Below, piece by piece: positions 51,746 through 62,649 of a stretch of DNA of 64,000 bases. Made by a program: the position numbers and the translations under genes. The first letter of the stretch is position 1, and every line of letters starts with the position of its first letter. The notes beneath the pieces are model-generated. The model searched no databases, was not told the DNA's origin, and was given only the letters and a program-made list of their open reading frames with translations. The stretch comes from Cyanophora paradoxa (Eukaryota > Glaucocystophyceae > Cyanophorales > Cyanophoraceae): positions 1-64,000 of the forward strand of contig QPMI01000198.1 of assembly GCA_004431415.1 (NCBI GenBank), read 5' to 3'.

Positions 51746-54700
51746 ATGTTGCGAAGACCGCAGGGCGCCGCGGCGCTGGCCGCGGTGGCCCTTGCGCTCC
51801 AAACTGCCGGAGCCCTCGCACAGAACGCCGCCCTGGACAGCCTCAATGGGTCCAGCGAGAGCACGGAACGGGCGTTGTACTGGGTAGGATTTGCTGGGTA
51901 AGCCCCCTTTGCTCGCCTATGCGCACCGCCGTGTTGAAGGAATTCGATGCCGCAGGATGGCGTTCGGTGAGGGCGGGCTTGCCGCCATCGCTCGGTTTAG
52001 CTTTAGGTTGAAGTGACCCTGCTTCACGCGCAGGCGTTGCTTGTTTCTTCGGGCGCTGGCTTTGTGCGCTGGTTCCCTGCCCTCTTCCTTGATCTGAGGC
52101 CTCACCGTGCGCCGCGCCGCGCGTTTTGACAGGGAATGGGCACAGAGATTACGTACGTGCTTGATCGTTCCCTTTGCGCACGCCTGCGCGGCAGCTAAAC
52201 CGCTTGGCACCGCATCCGCATTTCAAACTTCAGTACGGTGCGCAGCCGTCCAGCGCCGCTGCCGACCCCTAATGCGGACCATTGAACTGAAAATGATGCG
52301 CTATTGCAGTGCTGAACGCTTTCCAAGTGCTGGTCGCTTGCATGGCGTACTGGTGAGCCTTCCGCGTCCGCGCTAGCTGATTCCATGCTGAACCAGCGGG
52401 CAGGGGACTCTCTTTTCTTCACGGACAGGTCGATATGAACGTGCGCACGCGCTTGCCCTCCGTAGAACTCGCCTGCCGCGCGGATCGCTGGTGCAACGCC
52501 AAGCGGGAGATGCTCTCGTCGCTGACGCCGCCTCCAGGGCTTCCACGTGAACTGGATTCGCTACGTGGATTGGGTCTTGTGCGCTCCCGTCCTCGCCGCC
52601 CCCGAGCTAGCATGTGCTGTGCGCTCACGCTTCTCGGTGTGCTCTCGTCCCCGACAACAGCTCGACACCTATGTGAGTCTTTCCTCTCTCGCTCTGTTCT
52701 TCAGCCTGTCACACGCGCTCACTGTGCGTAGGATTCTCCTGTGCATCGCGTCGATCGGGCGCTACACATGGAACCAGAAGGCCCGCTGCTCCTTCTCCTT
52801 CCTTTTCCTCCTCTTCCCTGACCCCGGAAACAGATCGCGCTCGTCCTCGCCGACGTGACCATGATCGTGCGCGTCGCGCGGGGCCCCTGCTCCCCACCGG
52901 GGGCTCAGCCGCCGCGGGGCAGGGGATCGGGTTCTTCGCGGCCATCGCGCCCGAGCCCGGCCGCTGGGGCTTCTTCGCCTTCAGCTGCGCCATCTTCGTC
53001 GCCATCGCCGCGGTCCTCATAAAGGCGAGCCGCCCTTTTTTCTCTCTCCGAGGGCCCTCCGCCCTTTCTCACTGCTGCGCAGGGCTCGCCCCGCGCGCTC
53101 CAGCGGCTCCCGCGGGGCGGGCCGCGGACGGGGTACAAGGCGATGCTGGCGCTGACGCTGCTGACGTGGACGGTGTACCCGATCATCTTCGGGGTGGGCC
53201 CGGAGGGGGCGGGCAAGCTGAACCGGCAGGGCGAGGCGATCGCCCACACGGTCCTCGACCTCTTCGCCAAGGTCGTCTTCGGGTGCCGCATACCCCCCCC
53301 CCTCTCCCCCCGAACCCCCCCGCAGTGCATGGGCAGGCCCTACTGACGCCCCCGCCCCGCCCCCGCCCCCCCGCAGCTTCCTCTACCTCTACGTCGCCGA
53401 GCGCCGCTTCCGGCACCACAAGAGGCACCGCGACCCCGTGCGCCGCGGCCGACTCCGCCCAGCCGCCCCGCGCCGCCCCTGAGCCCCTCCCCCGCAGGAG
53501 TACGGCCGCGACGCCAAGTACGAGTCCGCCGGCGGCCACGGCTACGCCGACGTGCGCGGCCCCGCTCCCGGAGCGCGGGCGCTGCCGAGCGGGGCGGCGC
53601 AGGGCCACGCGCAGGGCGCCCGCCTGGGGCCGGACAGCACCTCCTCGACGCAGCGCAGCGGGTGCGCCCCGGGCCCCCGGCGGCGGCGGCCCTCCCGCGC
53701 CCGCCTCAGACGGTGGCCGCAGGGAGCAGAAGAAGAAGGCCTCTCCGGAGCGCAAGTCCTCCACGGACGGGAGCCCGAAGGCGAGCCCCGCCCCCCTAGA
53801 GCCGTCGGGGCTACGCGCGCGGCCGACGCGCCTGCGCGGCCGCAGAAAAAGTCGGGCTTCATGTCGTGGTGGCGGAACCGGCCGGCGGCGCGCAAGGGCG
53901 AGGAGAGCCCGCCGGCGCCCCCCGAGGTGGCCCCGGCCCCCGTCCCCTCCGCCACAGCCGCCGCCGTCGAGGTGCGCTTCGGGCCGCCCCCGCCTCCGGC
54001 CCCGCGCTGGGCCCCGCGCAACGGGGCGGGCGCAGGCGGCGCGGGCGGCGGGGTCGGGCCCGATGGGCCCGGACGGGCGGCGGCTCCAGGTGGGGGACCA
54101 CGTCTACTTCCGCGACGAGTCCGGCGAGTCCGAGGTCGGCGGCCCCCCGCACCTTCCCAGCGTCGCCGCCGCCCGCGAGCCGCCCCGGCCGCCGCAGGTC
54201 GGCCGCATCGTCTCCTTCTCGGAGGACGGGCGCAAGCTCCGCGTGCGGCGCTTCCTGCGGGCGCGGCGGATGGCGCGGGTGCAGCTCTCGGCGGCGGCGC
54301 TGGCGATCACGCGGGAGCCGCGGCAGTTCGACCGGCTGCTCGTGCGCTCGAACCAGCTCGTGCTGGTGGACACGGCGCACATCGTCGGGCGCTGCACCGT
54401 CGAGAACGCCGCCGACGTCGCCGACCTCTCCGCATACCTCGCCCGCGACCAGAACGCCTGGTGCCGCCCCGGCCCCTCGAGCCGCCGCCCCCGCAGCGAC
54501 CTGACGCCCCGCCAGGTTCTACGTCGACTCGTACGACGTCCTCACCGGCCGCACCGCCCGCGGGGACGCCCCGAGTGCGCCCCCGCCGTTGTCCACTTCG
54601 CCCGCGCCCCGGCCGACGCCGCCGCCGCCGCCGCCGCAGACGCCTCGTCCCACGAGGACAGCACGTCGGACGATGACGTGACCTTCGAGATGGAGTACGA

Positions 54701-55842
54701 GGGGGCGCCGCTCGGCGGCGGCGTGCCCCCGTCCCCGCGGGCCCCGAGCCGGCCGCGGGACCCGCCGCCGCCGGAGCGCTCGGGCTTCGGCCCGCGGGGC
54801 GCGGAGGGCGGCGTCCGCATGCAGGCGACGCGGACCCCGCCGGAGCCGAACCCGCTCGCCTACACGGAGGGCATGACGCCACGGCAGGGGCGACCGAGTG
54901 GGACCCGGAGCCGCCCGCTCCGGCCGCGCCTCGGCGGACCCGCCCGCGGCGGGCCCTGGGCGCCCCCGTCCCGCCCGCTGGCGCCTCCGGCAGCGGCAGC
55001 GGGCGCGGCCCGTGGGGCGCTCCCGTGAGCGGCGCCGAGTCGCAGTGGCGGAGCAGCGGCTGGAACCCGCAGGAGGGCGCCGCCGGCCGCCCCGACAGCC
55101 GCGGCCCGGGCGGCGCCGGCTGGGACGACCGGCGCGGGAGCTACGGGTACGGGCCTCCGGGGCCGGCCGCGACAGCCGGGCCGGCTCCGTCTCCGGGGCC
55201 GCCGGCGGCGGGCCGGGCGGCCGGGAGGAGACGCGCAGCCCGGAGCGCTTCGAGAGCGCAGCAGGGCGGCCCGGCACGCCGGCGTTCGCGGCCGGCGCCG
55301 CCAGCGGCGGTCCGAGCAGCGGCTACCAGCGCATGACCCTGCGGAATCCGAGCCGGGAGCAGGACTCGCGGAGCCCTCCGAATGTCTCCGGGGCGGGCGG
55401 CAGCTATGGACGGGTCGGCAGCCCCGGCGGCGGCTGGCAGGATGCGGGCCTTGCGCAGTCCGGCGGCTCCGGCGGCGGCTTTGGCCGCGAGCAGGAGTCC
55501 CGGAGCCCGCAGCTCGGCGGCGGCGGCTACCAGAGACCAGACCAGCGCCCCGCCGGCTTCGCAGGCCGCGAGCAGGAGTCCCGGAGCCCGCAGCTCGGCG
55601 GGGGCGGGGGCGGGGCCCCTCAAGGGCGGCAGCAGGAGACGCGGATCCCGGAGCTCGGCGGGGCCACAGGAGCGCCCTCCGGGGCGAGCCGCGGGCCATG
55701 GGGCCAGCCGGCGCGCGCGCCGTCTCAGAGCGGATCGGCAGGACCGTGGGGCCAGCCCGTGCGGCCGCCCTCGCGCGGCCCCTCCGAGCGGGATGCCGAG
55801 AGCACCCCGCAGGGCAGCCGCTTCGTGCAGGTAGCGCTGTAG
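51746..55842 (+). CDS. Type-1 (microbial) rhodopsin fused to a BAH-like domain and a repetitive tail
   Basis: ATG at 51746 begins MLRRPQGAAALAAVALALQT, a likely signal sequence, and leads into helix A (ERALYWVGFAG). Helix B looks like LNAFQVLVACMAYW. Helix C is NWIRYVDWVLCAPVL with the counter-ion Asp at 52568-52570. Helix D to E is IALVLADVTMIVGIGFFAAI and GRWGFFAFSCAIFVAIAAVL. Helices F and G are LTLLTWTVYPIIFGVGPEG and AIAHTVLDLFAKVVFG, with the retinal Lys at 53269-53271, then FLYLYVAERRFRHHKRHRD. Each later intron keeps frame: RDP|EYGRDAKYESAGGHGYAD|GARLGPDS...RSG|EQKKKASPERKSS...SPK|KKSGFMSWW...AAAVE|AARAAG. Next is the BAH-like domain (54063-54549): LQVGDHVYFRDESGESE, VGRIVSFSEDGRKLRVRRFL, AHIVGRCTVENAADV and FYVDSYDVLTG. 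A Gly-rich tail with REQESRSPQLGGGG repeats ends FVQVAL. Exon limits in helices B-D are not settled. Confidence 0.78.
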
Positions 55843-56366
55843 CTTTAGACATAGACAGGCCGAGAACACTTTATGGTTGCAGAGCTGGCAGTAATGTGAA
55901 AGATCTGGAGGATAAACTTCTAAAATCAGACTAGGCTTCGGATGTTGACCTGCATTGATCTGCATGAGCAACTCCAATCGGAAGCTTAAGTCCAGTTGAC
56001 CATGAGTATCGAACGATATACCGTATGGATCTGGATTGCAATTGCGCATGAGCTACACTCAGTGACTAGATATCGATCTAGATGCCTCACGTAAATGATG
56101 CCACCGCACCACGCAACTATTTTAAACTGAATCGAATAACTTAGTAAGATCGCACACACAAGCTTCACGAGTCATGATCAGTGACAAATTTGAATGCCCA
56201 TACTATGATACGAAAGTCTAGCAACAGACGATAAAGATACCAATCATGCATGGACTAAAATACAGGGGCTGTGCTTGAAAAAAGGGCGCGCGGGCCTGCG
56301 GAGGACAAGGCGGGGTAAGGTTTTGGTAGCTTGGGACGACGGTGAGCGGGGAGGGCGCACGGGGGG
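55843..56366. other. A/T-rich convergent spacer, rhodopsin-BAH / PGAP3
   Basis: About 520 bp of much lower GC than either gene lie between two converging 3' ends. ATCTAGATG and CTAGATATCGATCTAG palindromes occur at about 56069-56082. Nothing coding is seen. Confidence 0.6.
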
Positions 56367-57535
56367 TTACTGCGTCTTCGAGTGGAGCTCCAGCTCGAAG
56401 CGGGCGTCCGCTTGCAGGAAGCGGTACCTAGGGGAGGGGAAAATCAGGCGCCGGGAGCGTACGGGAGGGGCTGGGGGGCTCACCAGAGGACGGCGAGGAG
56501 GGGCGTGGCGGCGTGCCAGAGGGAGTGGGCGTCGAGGAGGAGCCAGACGGGGGGGAAGTCGCCGAGCTCGAGGGCGATGGCGGCGTGCAGGCCCAGCAGG
56601 GCCACCACCAGCATCCACGCGTGCGGCCGCCGCGTGCGCGCCACGAACACCACCCAGGCAAGCGTGTGGAGGGCCCCCACGGCGACGCTCGCCGCCATGT
56701 TGTACCCGTAGTCGAAGCGCCCGAAGGAGAGGTACGAGACGTGGGCGATGTACAGCAGCACGAATGTGTAGCCGATGAGACGCGGGCAGTTCCACGCGTT
56801 GTGGATGCGAAGCAGGGCCGCGTACAGGCCGCCAAGGACGACCAGTCCCGCGCTGAAGTAGTCGAGCTTCTCCGTGAGTGGCGTATCCCTGCAATGGAAG
56901 ACCGCGCTCCACAGCCAGGCATTGACGTTCGCCGCCGCCGAGAGCATGAAGACGCGGCGGAAGGGGAGGTTGGAGGGCGCCTTGCGCCGGAACCAGCGGT
57001 AGAAGTACGCGTGCACCGCCAGGTTCGCGAGCGAGAAGAGAACCGAGGCGGGCTCCTGTATGCCCCAGACGCGCACGAAGGGCCACTTGCCGTAGTACTG
57101 CAGCACAGTCTCGTTGCGCTCCAACCGGATCTCCGTCACCGCGTGCATGCACTCGTACGCGCAGTTCTCGTCGCACGTCCACCGAAGCAGCTTCAACGCG
57201 AACGGGAGCTCCGCCGGGCCCGTGTCCGCATCCTCGGTGTCGTTCCTCGCCTTCACGACTTCCTGCACGGCCGCTATCATCGCCGCTTCGTCCTCGAACT
57301 GCTCCAGCCCACCCGCCGCTATCTGCCCAATTGCTTCTTGCAGCCGCCGCCTTTCGAGAGCCTCCTTCCGAGCTTCCGGCCCCGCGCACTCCTCGACTAA
57401 GCACTCGTCTAAGCAGTGCTGAAAGCCGGGTTCGTTGTCGCCGAGCGACGCGATTGCTGGTGCTACATAAGATGCTGCGACTACGGCGAAGAGTAGCGCC
57501 GCGAGCGCCCACGGCGCTAATCGTACTCGCCGCAT
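56367..57535 (-). CDS. PGAP3: PGAP3/Per1-like GPI phospholipase
   Basis: PGAP3/Per1 removes the unsaturated fatty acid from GPI anchors during remodelling in the ER/Golgi. ATG at 57535 begins MRRVRLAPWALAALLFAVVA, a signal peptide. The lumenal Cys-rich part has CLDECLVEECAG and WTCDENCAYECMHAVTE, then YYGKWPFVRVWGIQEPASVL, the conserved Per1 GKWPF.R..G.QEPASV block. Seven hydrophobic segments follow (for example LSAAANVNAWLWSAVFHCRD and YTFVLLYIAHVSYLSFGRFD), then DYGYNMAASVAVGAL and DAHSLWHAATPLLAVLW with the CREST-superfamily His residues. A 56-nt intron (TG|GTGAGC...CCTAG|G) joins to YRFLQADARFELELHSKTQ and the stop at 56369-56367. Length (about 370 aa) and motifs are complete. The single intron contrasts with the neighbours. 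Confidence 0.93.
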
Positions 57536-58411
57536 CCCGCCTTTCGGGCGCCGCCGAGGCCCTATCGGGCGCCGCGGCGAGCTGGATTAGCGTGGTCGCA
57601 GAGGCTCAACTGGCCGCGGAACGCGAAGGAAAGTCTCGCAGTGTCTGCAAGCCGCCCGATTTGATTGTACCCAGGCGTGGCTTGACCTCAAGTTGACGAC
57701 AAGTCGCTAGTGCTGGCTTGGCTTGGCCAGCTGCAGGCTGGAATTTGATCGCGCTTCTTGCCCGCCGGCGCCCCCGCGCTTCTCGCCGGCGCCAGACCGT
57801 CGCGGACTGTAGTCTCTAGCGCTGTTCCTGGCCATGGCATTCTAAACATTCAAAACTAGCTAATCTGCGAGTCTCGCGCGTTGAAGGCGGGATCTGGAGG
57901 TCCCAGAGGCTACCAACATCTGCTGAAATCGAATCTAACGGGCTGAATCGATAAGTCCAAATGCAAGGAAGTCGATGAATCGGAAGATCTTAATCTGGCC
58001 TAGAACACTACCGCAGGTGCCGACTCGACGATCATGAGCATGAACTAAACAAATTCAAAGGTCAGAAACAGTCTACGAAATGTCAAATTGACATCAATCT
58101 GGTTGAAACTTTTTGAAAGCTGGTTAGGTTTCCTAAACGTGGGCATCGATCGAAATGTCGATGATCTTTACAAAGGGTTCAAGGCTATATATCACTGAAA
58201 CTGCATGGAACTGTGCATCCCGGGCCTTCCAAAAAGAAAGCTGCGGCGCCGAATCATCTCAACGAGCGTAGGCTGGACCGCCGCCGGCGACGCGGGACTG
58301 GAAGCCGCCGGCGCTGTGCAGGCCCGACATGCGTGACATCGCGTGCGGCGAGATCTGGCGCGCCTGCGCGAGAGCCCGGTGAGCCGGGACAGGGCAGGGC
58401 CATGCGCGGGC
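57536..58411. other. A/T-rich spacer, no gene seen
   Basis: About 875 bp upstream of PGAP3 and downstream of the coiled-coil gene. The part from 57830 to 58200 is the most A/T-rich of the right half. A short frame (57331-57696, plus) overlaps the PGAP3 5' end on the other strand and has no motif. Confidence 0.55.
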
Positions 58412-59079
58412 TCAATCGCGGACCTTGCGCAAAGCGCTGAACTGGTCGCTGGCGGACTTCGCGGCCTGCAGAGACGGGGCCTGCCGCCCCAGCGACGGGC
58501 GGATGAGCGTCGGGCCCGCGGCCGTGCCGCCCGCGAATCCCGAATGCCGCTGCACGCTCCCAGCGCTGCCGGGGGCGCGCTGGGCGAAGAGGGAGAGCTG
58601 ACCGGCGGGGCGGTGGGCCGCGTCGGACGGGGCGGAGACCGTGCCCTCACGGTGGTACTCGGCCATAGGCGAGCGGGCTGCCGCAGGGCTGAGCGTAGCC
58701 GACCCAGGGCTGACCGCTCCCTGGGGCTCATAGCCCGGCCGCCCCAGCTGCCCCAGCTGCCCCGGCCCGCCGCCCGCTCCCCCGCGGCGGACGCAGTCGT
58801 ACAGCTCCTCGAGCTTGCGCTTCTGCCTGCGCGCCGCGGGTGAGCCGCGCTCTTGTGTCGTGTTCTGTGTGCGGGGCGTGCGCGCCTGCTCTTCTCCTCC
58901 AGTCTGCTCTCGACTTCGGATTTCTCGCGGTGAATCGCCTGATTCTCCTCCTCGAGTTGCTTGAGCCGGTGGATCGTCCGCTCCAGCTCGTGCGAGATCT
59001 GGGCGGCCTGAGCGGCCGGCAGGGCTGCGCCAGGTCCGGGGATCAAACTCGGCACCTGCATCGCGCGCTCCTCCGCCAT
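58412..59079 (-). CDS. Small coiled-coil protein of unknown function
   Basis: ATG at 59079 begins MAEERAMQVPSLIPGPGAAL. A clear coiled coil follows (ISHELERTIHRLKQLEEENQ/AIHREKSEVESRLEEK). One intron (about 58830-58900) joins to KRKLEELYDCVRRGGAGGG and a Ser/Pro/Gly-rich tail ending QFSALRKVRD at 58412. The same frame is open upstream (DAANSFLQHEHSTELQNTRA), so the true start may be further right, up to 59319. No family is recognised. Confidence 0.6.
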
Positions 59080-59319
59080 GTGCCCCGCAGCGCGCGTGTT
59101 CTGAAGCTCCGTGGAGTGCTCGTGCTGGAGGAATGAATTCGCTGCGTCTGTCTGGTATATCCAACACGCCTGTCGCGCGTGGCTAAACGAGGTGCTAGGA
59201 AGCGGCAAGGCGGCTGGGCGGCCGCACGGACCATGGCAGCCTTCGAGATCTCCACTGCCGAATGGAAAGACAGCTTCATAAGTGAAAAAAGCTCGATTTC
59301 GGGCAAGTAAAGTACGCAC

Positions 59320-60282
59320 ATATGATCTCAGGTTCGAGTCCTGCGAGAATCACTGCAGAAAGATCAGCACTTCTGCTTACGAAGAGAATCGAGGTGCGCA
59401 CTCGTCTTCCACTCCTCCGAAGGGTTTCGATCCACCAGCATCACCTGCGGGCGCGGCGTGTGTTGTATTGAGAAAGCAAAAGCGTGGTTGGAGGAGCTTG
59501 GTCATGTACATGGGACTGGCCCAGCCTTCGGTTACACGCTGAGCACGCCATCACGGGCCCGCCGAAGTTCGCATTTCCGCAGTCAATACAAAACGTATGC
59601 CTAGACCGTTGCGACCGCCGTCAGCTGGGGGAGAATGCTGGCCGGAGCGATCGAAATCATGCCAGCTCGAAAGCAGGGAATCTCACCCGCACAGCGTGGA
59701 AAAGCACTCGCGCGCGAGCGGGTTCCAGCACCGATTGCAACGCATCTGCATCTGCATGCCGCAGCGTGTGACTTTTTCCGATGCGCGAAACCTGTCGCTG
59801 AGCGTACCTTTGCCGCGCGAGCGCACAAGGACGCCTAATCGTGATATTTGGCGACTGGGAGCAGCTTACGGCGGTGCCGGGGCGCCGGTCGGGCTTGCCC
59901 GCTTCGATCTGGGCGGGCCGAGCAGAGGAGGGAGAAACTTCGTTGCACGATGCAGTTATGGCGCGAGTACGTCCCCTCGCTTGCGGGAGGCTCGGTGGCT
60001 GCGCACTGCAGCTCTACTGAGGCAGCAACGGTTTGGTTTGAGGTTGAACTGCCGTACCCCGCCTGCATGCGCAGACCACCGTGTAGCACCTATATAGCGT
60101 AACCTTCCGAGTTACGTAATATAAGTTTTTTTCCGAGTCTAAAGCGTAACTTCCCGGGGGTCCAGGAATGGCGTCGCGCATTCGGGCTTGAATTCCTAGC
60201 CTTCACTAGCAGGCGTAATGCAGGAGCCGACAAGCTCCAGGAATGCGCGGCGCGGGAAGGGGGGTGCGGCAGCTTAGCTAGT
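59320..60282. other. Unassigned region
   Basis: About 960 bp. Plus and minus frames (for example plus 59597-60097) are open but lack motifs and look like background. GGTTCGAGTCC at 59331 resembles a tRNA B box but no cloverleaf forms around it. Confidence 0.4.
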
Positions 60283-61279
60283 GATGCCGAAGGCAATTTT
60301 GCAAGCAGCCGCGGCAAGGCGGCCGCGGCCAGCGCAGTGCCGACTCGGCCAGTGTGGAAAGCCCGACTGTTCGCATCAGCCAAGATAGCCGGGCCGGAGC
60401 ACAACGGCCCGTCGTGCGGCCTGGAGGTGGAGTTCGAGAACGGCCCGCCTAGCGGACGGGAGGATCTGGTGGCGAAAGCGAAAGCTAAAGGCCTCATCAA
60501 TAGCAACCCAGGCGATGTCGTCGTGACGAGGTGGACCCCGGAGGGGCGTTTCGATCTCGTACTGCCTGTGAGTCGTCGCCACGCTCTCCCAGGACGCTGA
60601 TGGCGCTGACACGCCAGCGCCCGCACAGGACACGAAGTTCGTATACAGTGCGGAGCAGCCCCAGTTCGTGCTGAGTCCGCGCGGCGAGGAGTTGCTTCCC
60701 GACACGTTCAAGCTCGTCCCCTGGCAGCCCGGGCCGCCCCCGGTAAGCTGCAGCGCATTGACATGTGCGCGGGTTCCGTTGAAGTCGGGGCACGCGCAGA
60801 TCGCTCGCAAGAGGGCCGGCAGGGGCGCGCGCTCGGACGAAGACCACGACGAAGACGAGGACGGCGAAGGAGCGGGGCTGCGGAAGAAGAAGGCGAAGCA
60901 CCCCACCACGTATGCTCATATAGAGTGGTTAAAGGCGGGCGGCGACACGGAGGGCGTCTTCAACGGGTGGAATGTCGACCAAATCTCGAACGCGGTGCGC
61001 ATGCGTGCGCGCGCGTGCGCGCGCCGGGCCGGCCCCGTGCACGCCCTGATCGGAAGCGCGCAGATGAAGCAGAGGCAGATGAACCAGAAGAACGTGGATC
61101 GCTTCATCCGCGCGATCCGCTGGCTGCACTACGGGATGCCGGAGGGCGACGCGTACAAGCACGGGGAGTACACCGCACCTGCAAGCGAGTTCAAAAGCGA
61201 GAAATACAGAATGAGATGTGGGAGGAGTGCAGGAGCACCACCCGACGAACGCGTCGCGCAGCGAAACAAACTTTTCTAG
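60283..61279 (+). CDS. Acidic/basic-cluster protein of unknown function
   Basis: Exons read PVWKARLFASAKIAGPEH, CGLEVEFENGPPSGREDLVA, SNPGDVVVTRWTPEGRFDLV, DTKFVYSAEQPQFVLSPRGE and LLPDTFKLVPWQPGPPP, then SDEDHDEDEDGEGAGLRKKK, AHIEWLKAGGDTEGVFNGWN, QMNQKNVDRFIRAIRWLHYG and GDAYKHGEYTAPASEFKSEK, with a stop at 61277-61279. Introns of 50-80 nt are marked by frame changes. A DE-rich stretch next to a KKK cluster suggests a nuclear protein. ATG 60283 (MPKAILQAAAARRPRP) is the best start, but its join to the next exon is unresolved. No family is recognised. Confidence 0.5.
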
Positions 61280-61349
61280 GACTTCTGGTTTGTCGATGTC
61301 TGCTTTTACATCCCCAAAACCTGTGCATTCCCGTCATCACTGCATGAAT

Positions 61350-62605
61350 TACTGTGAATTCGTAGCATTCACGCACCGTCCGCCCACTCTCCAGTAAGGG
61401 GCACGACATCGTCTGGCGGAAAGAGGTGGTACGCAGCTGGTGTGCGGTCTTGGAGCATGGACCCGTACACGACGATGCCAGCAGCTGTTTTTACTGCGTA
61501 GTTCGGAACCGTCGCCACCTGACGCACCTCTATGATGACTGCGGGCATGCGGCCATCCTCCAGGATGCTCCTGTCCGCCTTGGCAATCTTCAGAGCCACG
61601 AGCTGCGAGCACAGCATATGTCATTCATGTCGAATTCCTAGACATTTCTGGACGCACGGTGCCGACGCTGAGGGGAGTGATGATCCCGTTAGCAGCATTG
61701 GCCGCCGCGATCTGACGGTCTCGGTACTGCAGCAGACGATCTCGGAGCTCGGAAACCTGTGCGTCGTACAGCTCCTGGTTTTTCTGCGCAATTGTTAGCC
61801 CCGTGGGATCCAGTGGGGCCGGGGTAGGATTCCGGGATGGATGCACCAGGTACGCGTAATGAATACCCATGAGAGTCCCACGTACGTGCCCTCCAAGATG
61901 GTGGCTCTTGGCCCGCTCGAACTCCTCGTTTGCAAGGCCTGCTTCCTCGTCCTCCATCTCCGCGGCTTCCTGGTCTGCTGCGACACCAGCGTCGCTCAGG
62001 TCGACGTACGCATCATCGTCGAACTCCTTCTCCTTCTGCTCTGACGTTCGCATGTCCACGTTTGCTCCACAGCTCTGCAGAATTCAGTCAACCCATATAT
62101 AATTCACAGAAATTCATTCGAGGAAAGCGCGGAGACTCACCTCGAGGTCCCCGTCAATGTTGAGATTGAAGCCCCCCGTGTGCGGGCTCAGCGATGGCAC
62201 GAGCACATTGTGCCGTACGGTGCCTTCACGGTTGTAGAGAGCCTGGAAGGGCGTCCTTCCGTGGCCCTTCTTGAACACCGTGGTGTTCATCGCCCACTGC
62301 ACCTGAGCAGCCGAAAGTAAGTACAAGCCGTAGTATTAATAACAGTACCGCAAGATTGGTGGAGTACCGCAGGCAGGCCGAGAACCCAGTTCTTTGTACC
62401 GTTCAGGAAGCACCATGAGGCGACGCGCCTCCCTACTATCCTGTTCCCCCGCTCCACCGAACCTACGAATGTGCATGAATGCTCCATGAATGCGCAGCGG
62501 AATCGAAAGTTCGCACCCTGAGACTGCGGGTGGTTCGGGCGGCCGTGGCGGAAGTCGACATCCTTGCCAAGCACCATCTTGATCTTGTCGATTAGGTGGT
62601 GCATG
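61350..62605 (-). CDS. Integrase (rve)-like protein with introns, C-terminal part
   Basis: Reading leftward from an acceptor at about 62605: LIDKIKMVLGKDVDFRHGRP and NHPQSQG, a 54-nt GT-AG intron, then SVERGNRIV with the third catalytic residue (Glu of the DDE triad). GTKNWVLGLPA, an intron, VQWAMNTTVFKKGHGRTPFQ and ALYN complete the core. Downstream exons give an acidic linker (EFDDDAYVDLSDAGVAADQE), LYDAQVSELRDRLLQYRDRQ and a C-terminal beta domain (VALKIAKADRSILEDGRMPA, ending LTGEWADGA at 61369). The zinc-binding N-terminus and the first two Asp of the triad are not found to the right. This integrase class occurs in LTR retroelements, Ginger-type DNA transposons and domesticated genes. 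Introns argue against a fresh retroelement copy. Confidence 0.68.
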
Positions 62606-62649
62606 ACCTGTTTGAAAAACGATTGAAGGTGTGCCGCCCACTTTCCGAC

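Noticed and set aside
53140-53300. Rhodopsin as a plain proton pump
   Set aside because: The retinal Lys and Asp are present, but Thr89 and Thr90 are replaced and a large soluble tail follows, so a pump role cannot be assumed.
59331-59345. tRNA-like B box GGTTCGAGTCC
   Set aside because: The T stem pairs only in part and no acceptor stem or A box lies about 70 nt upstream.
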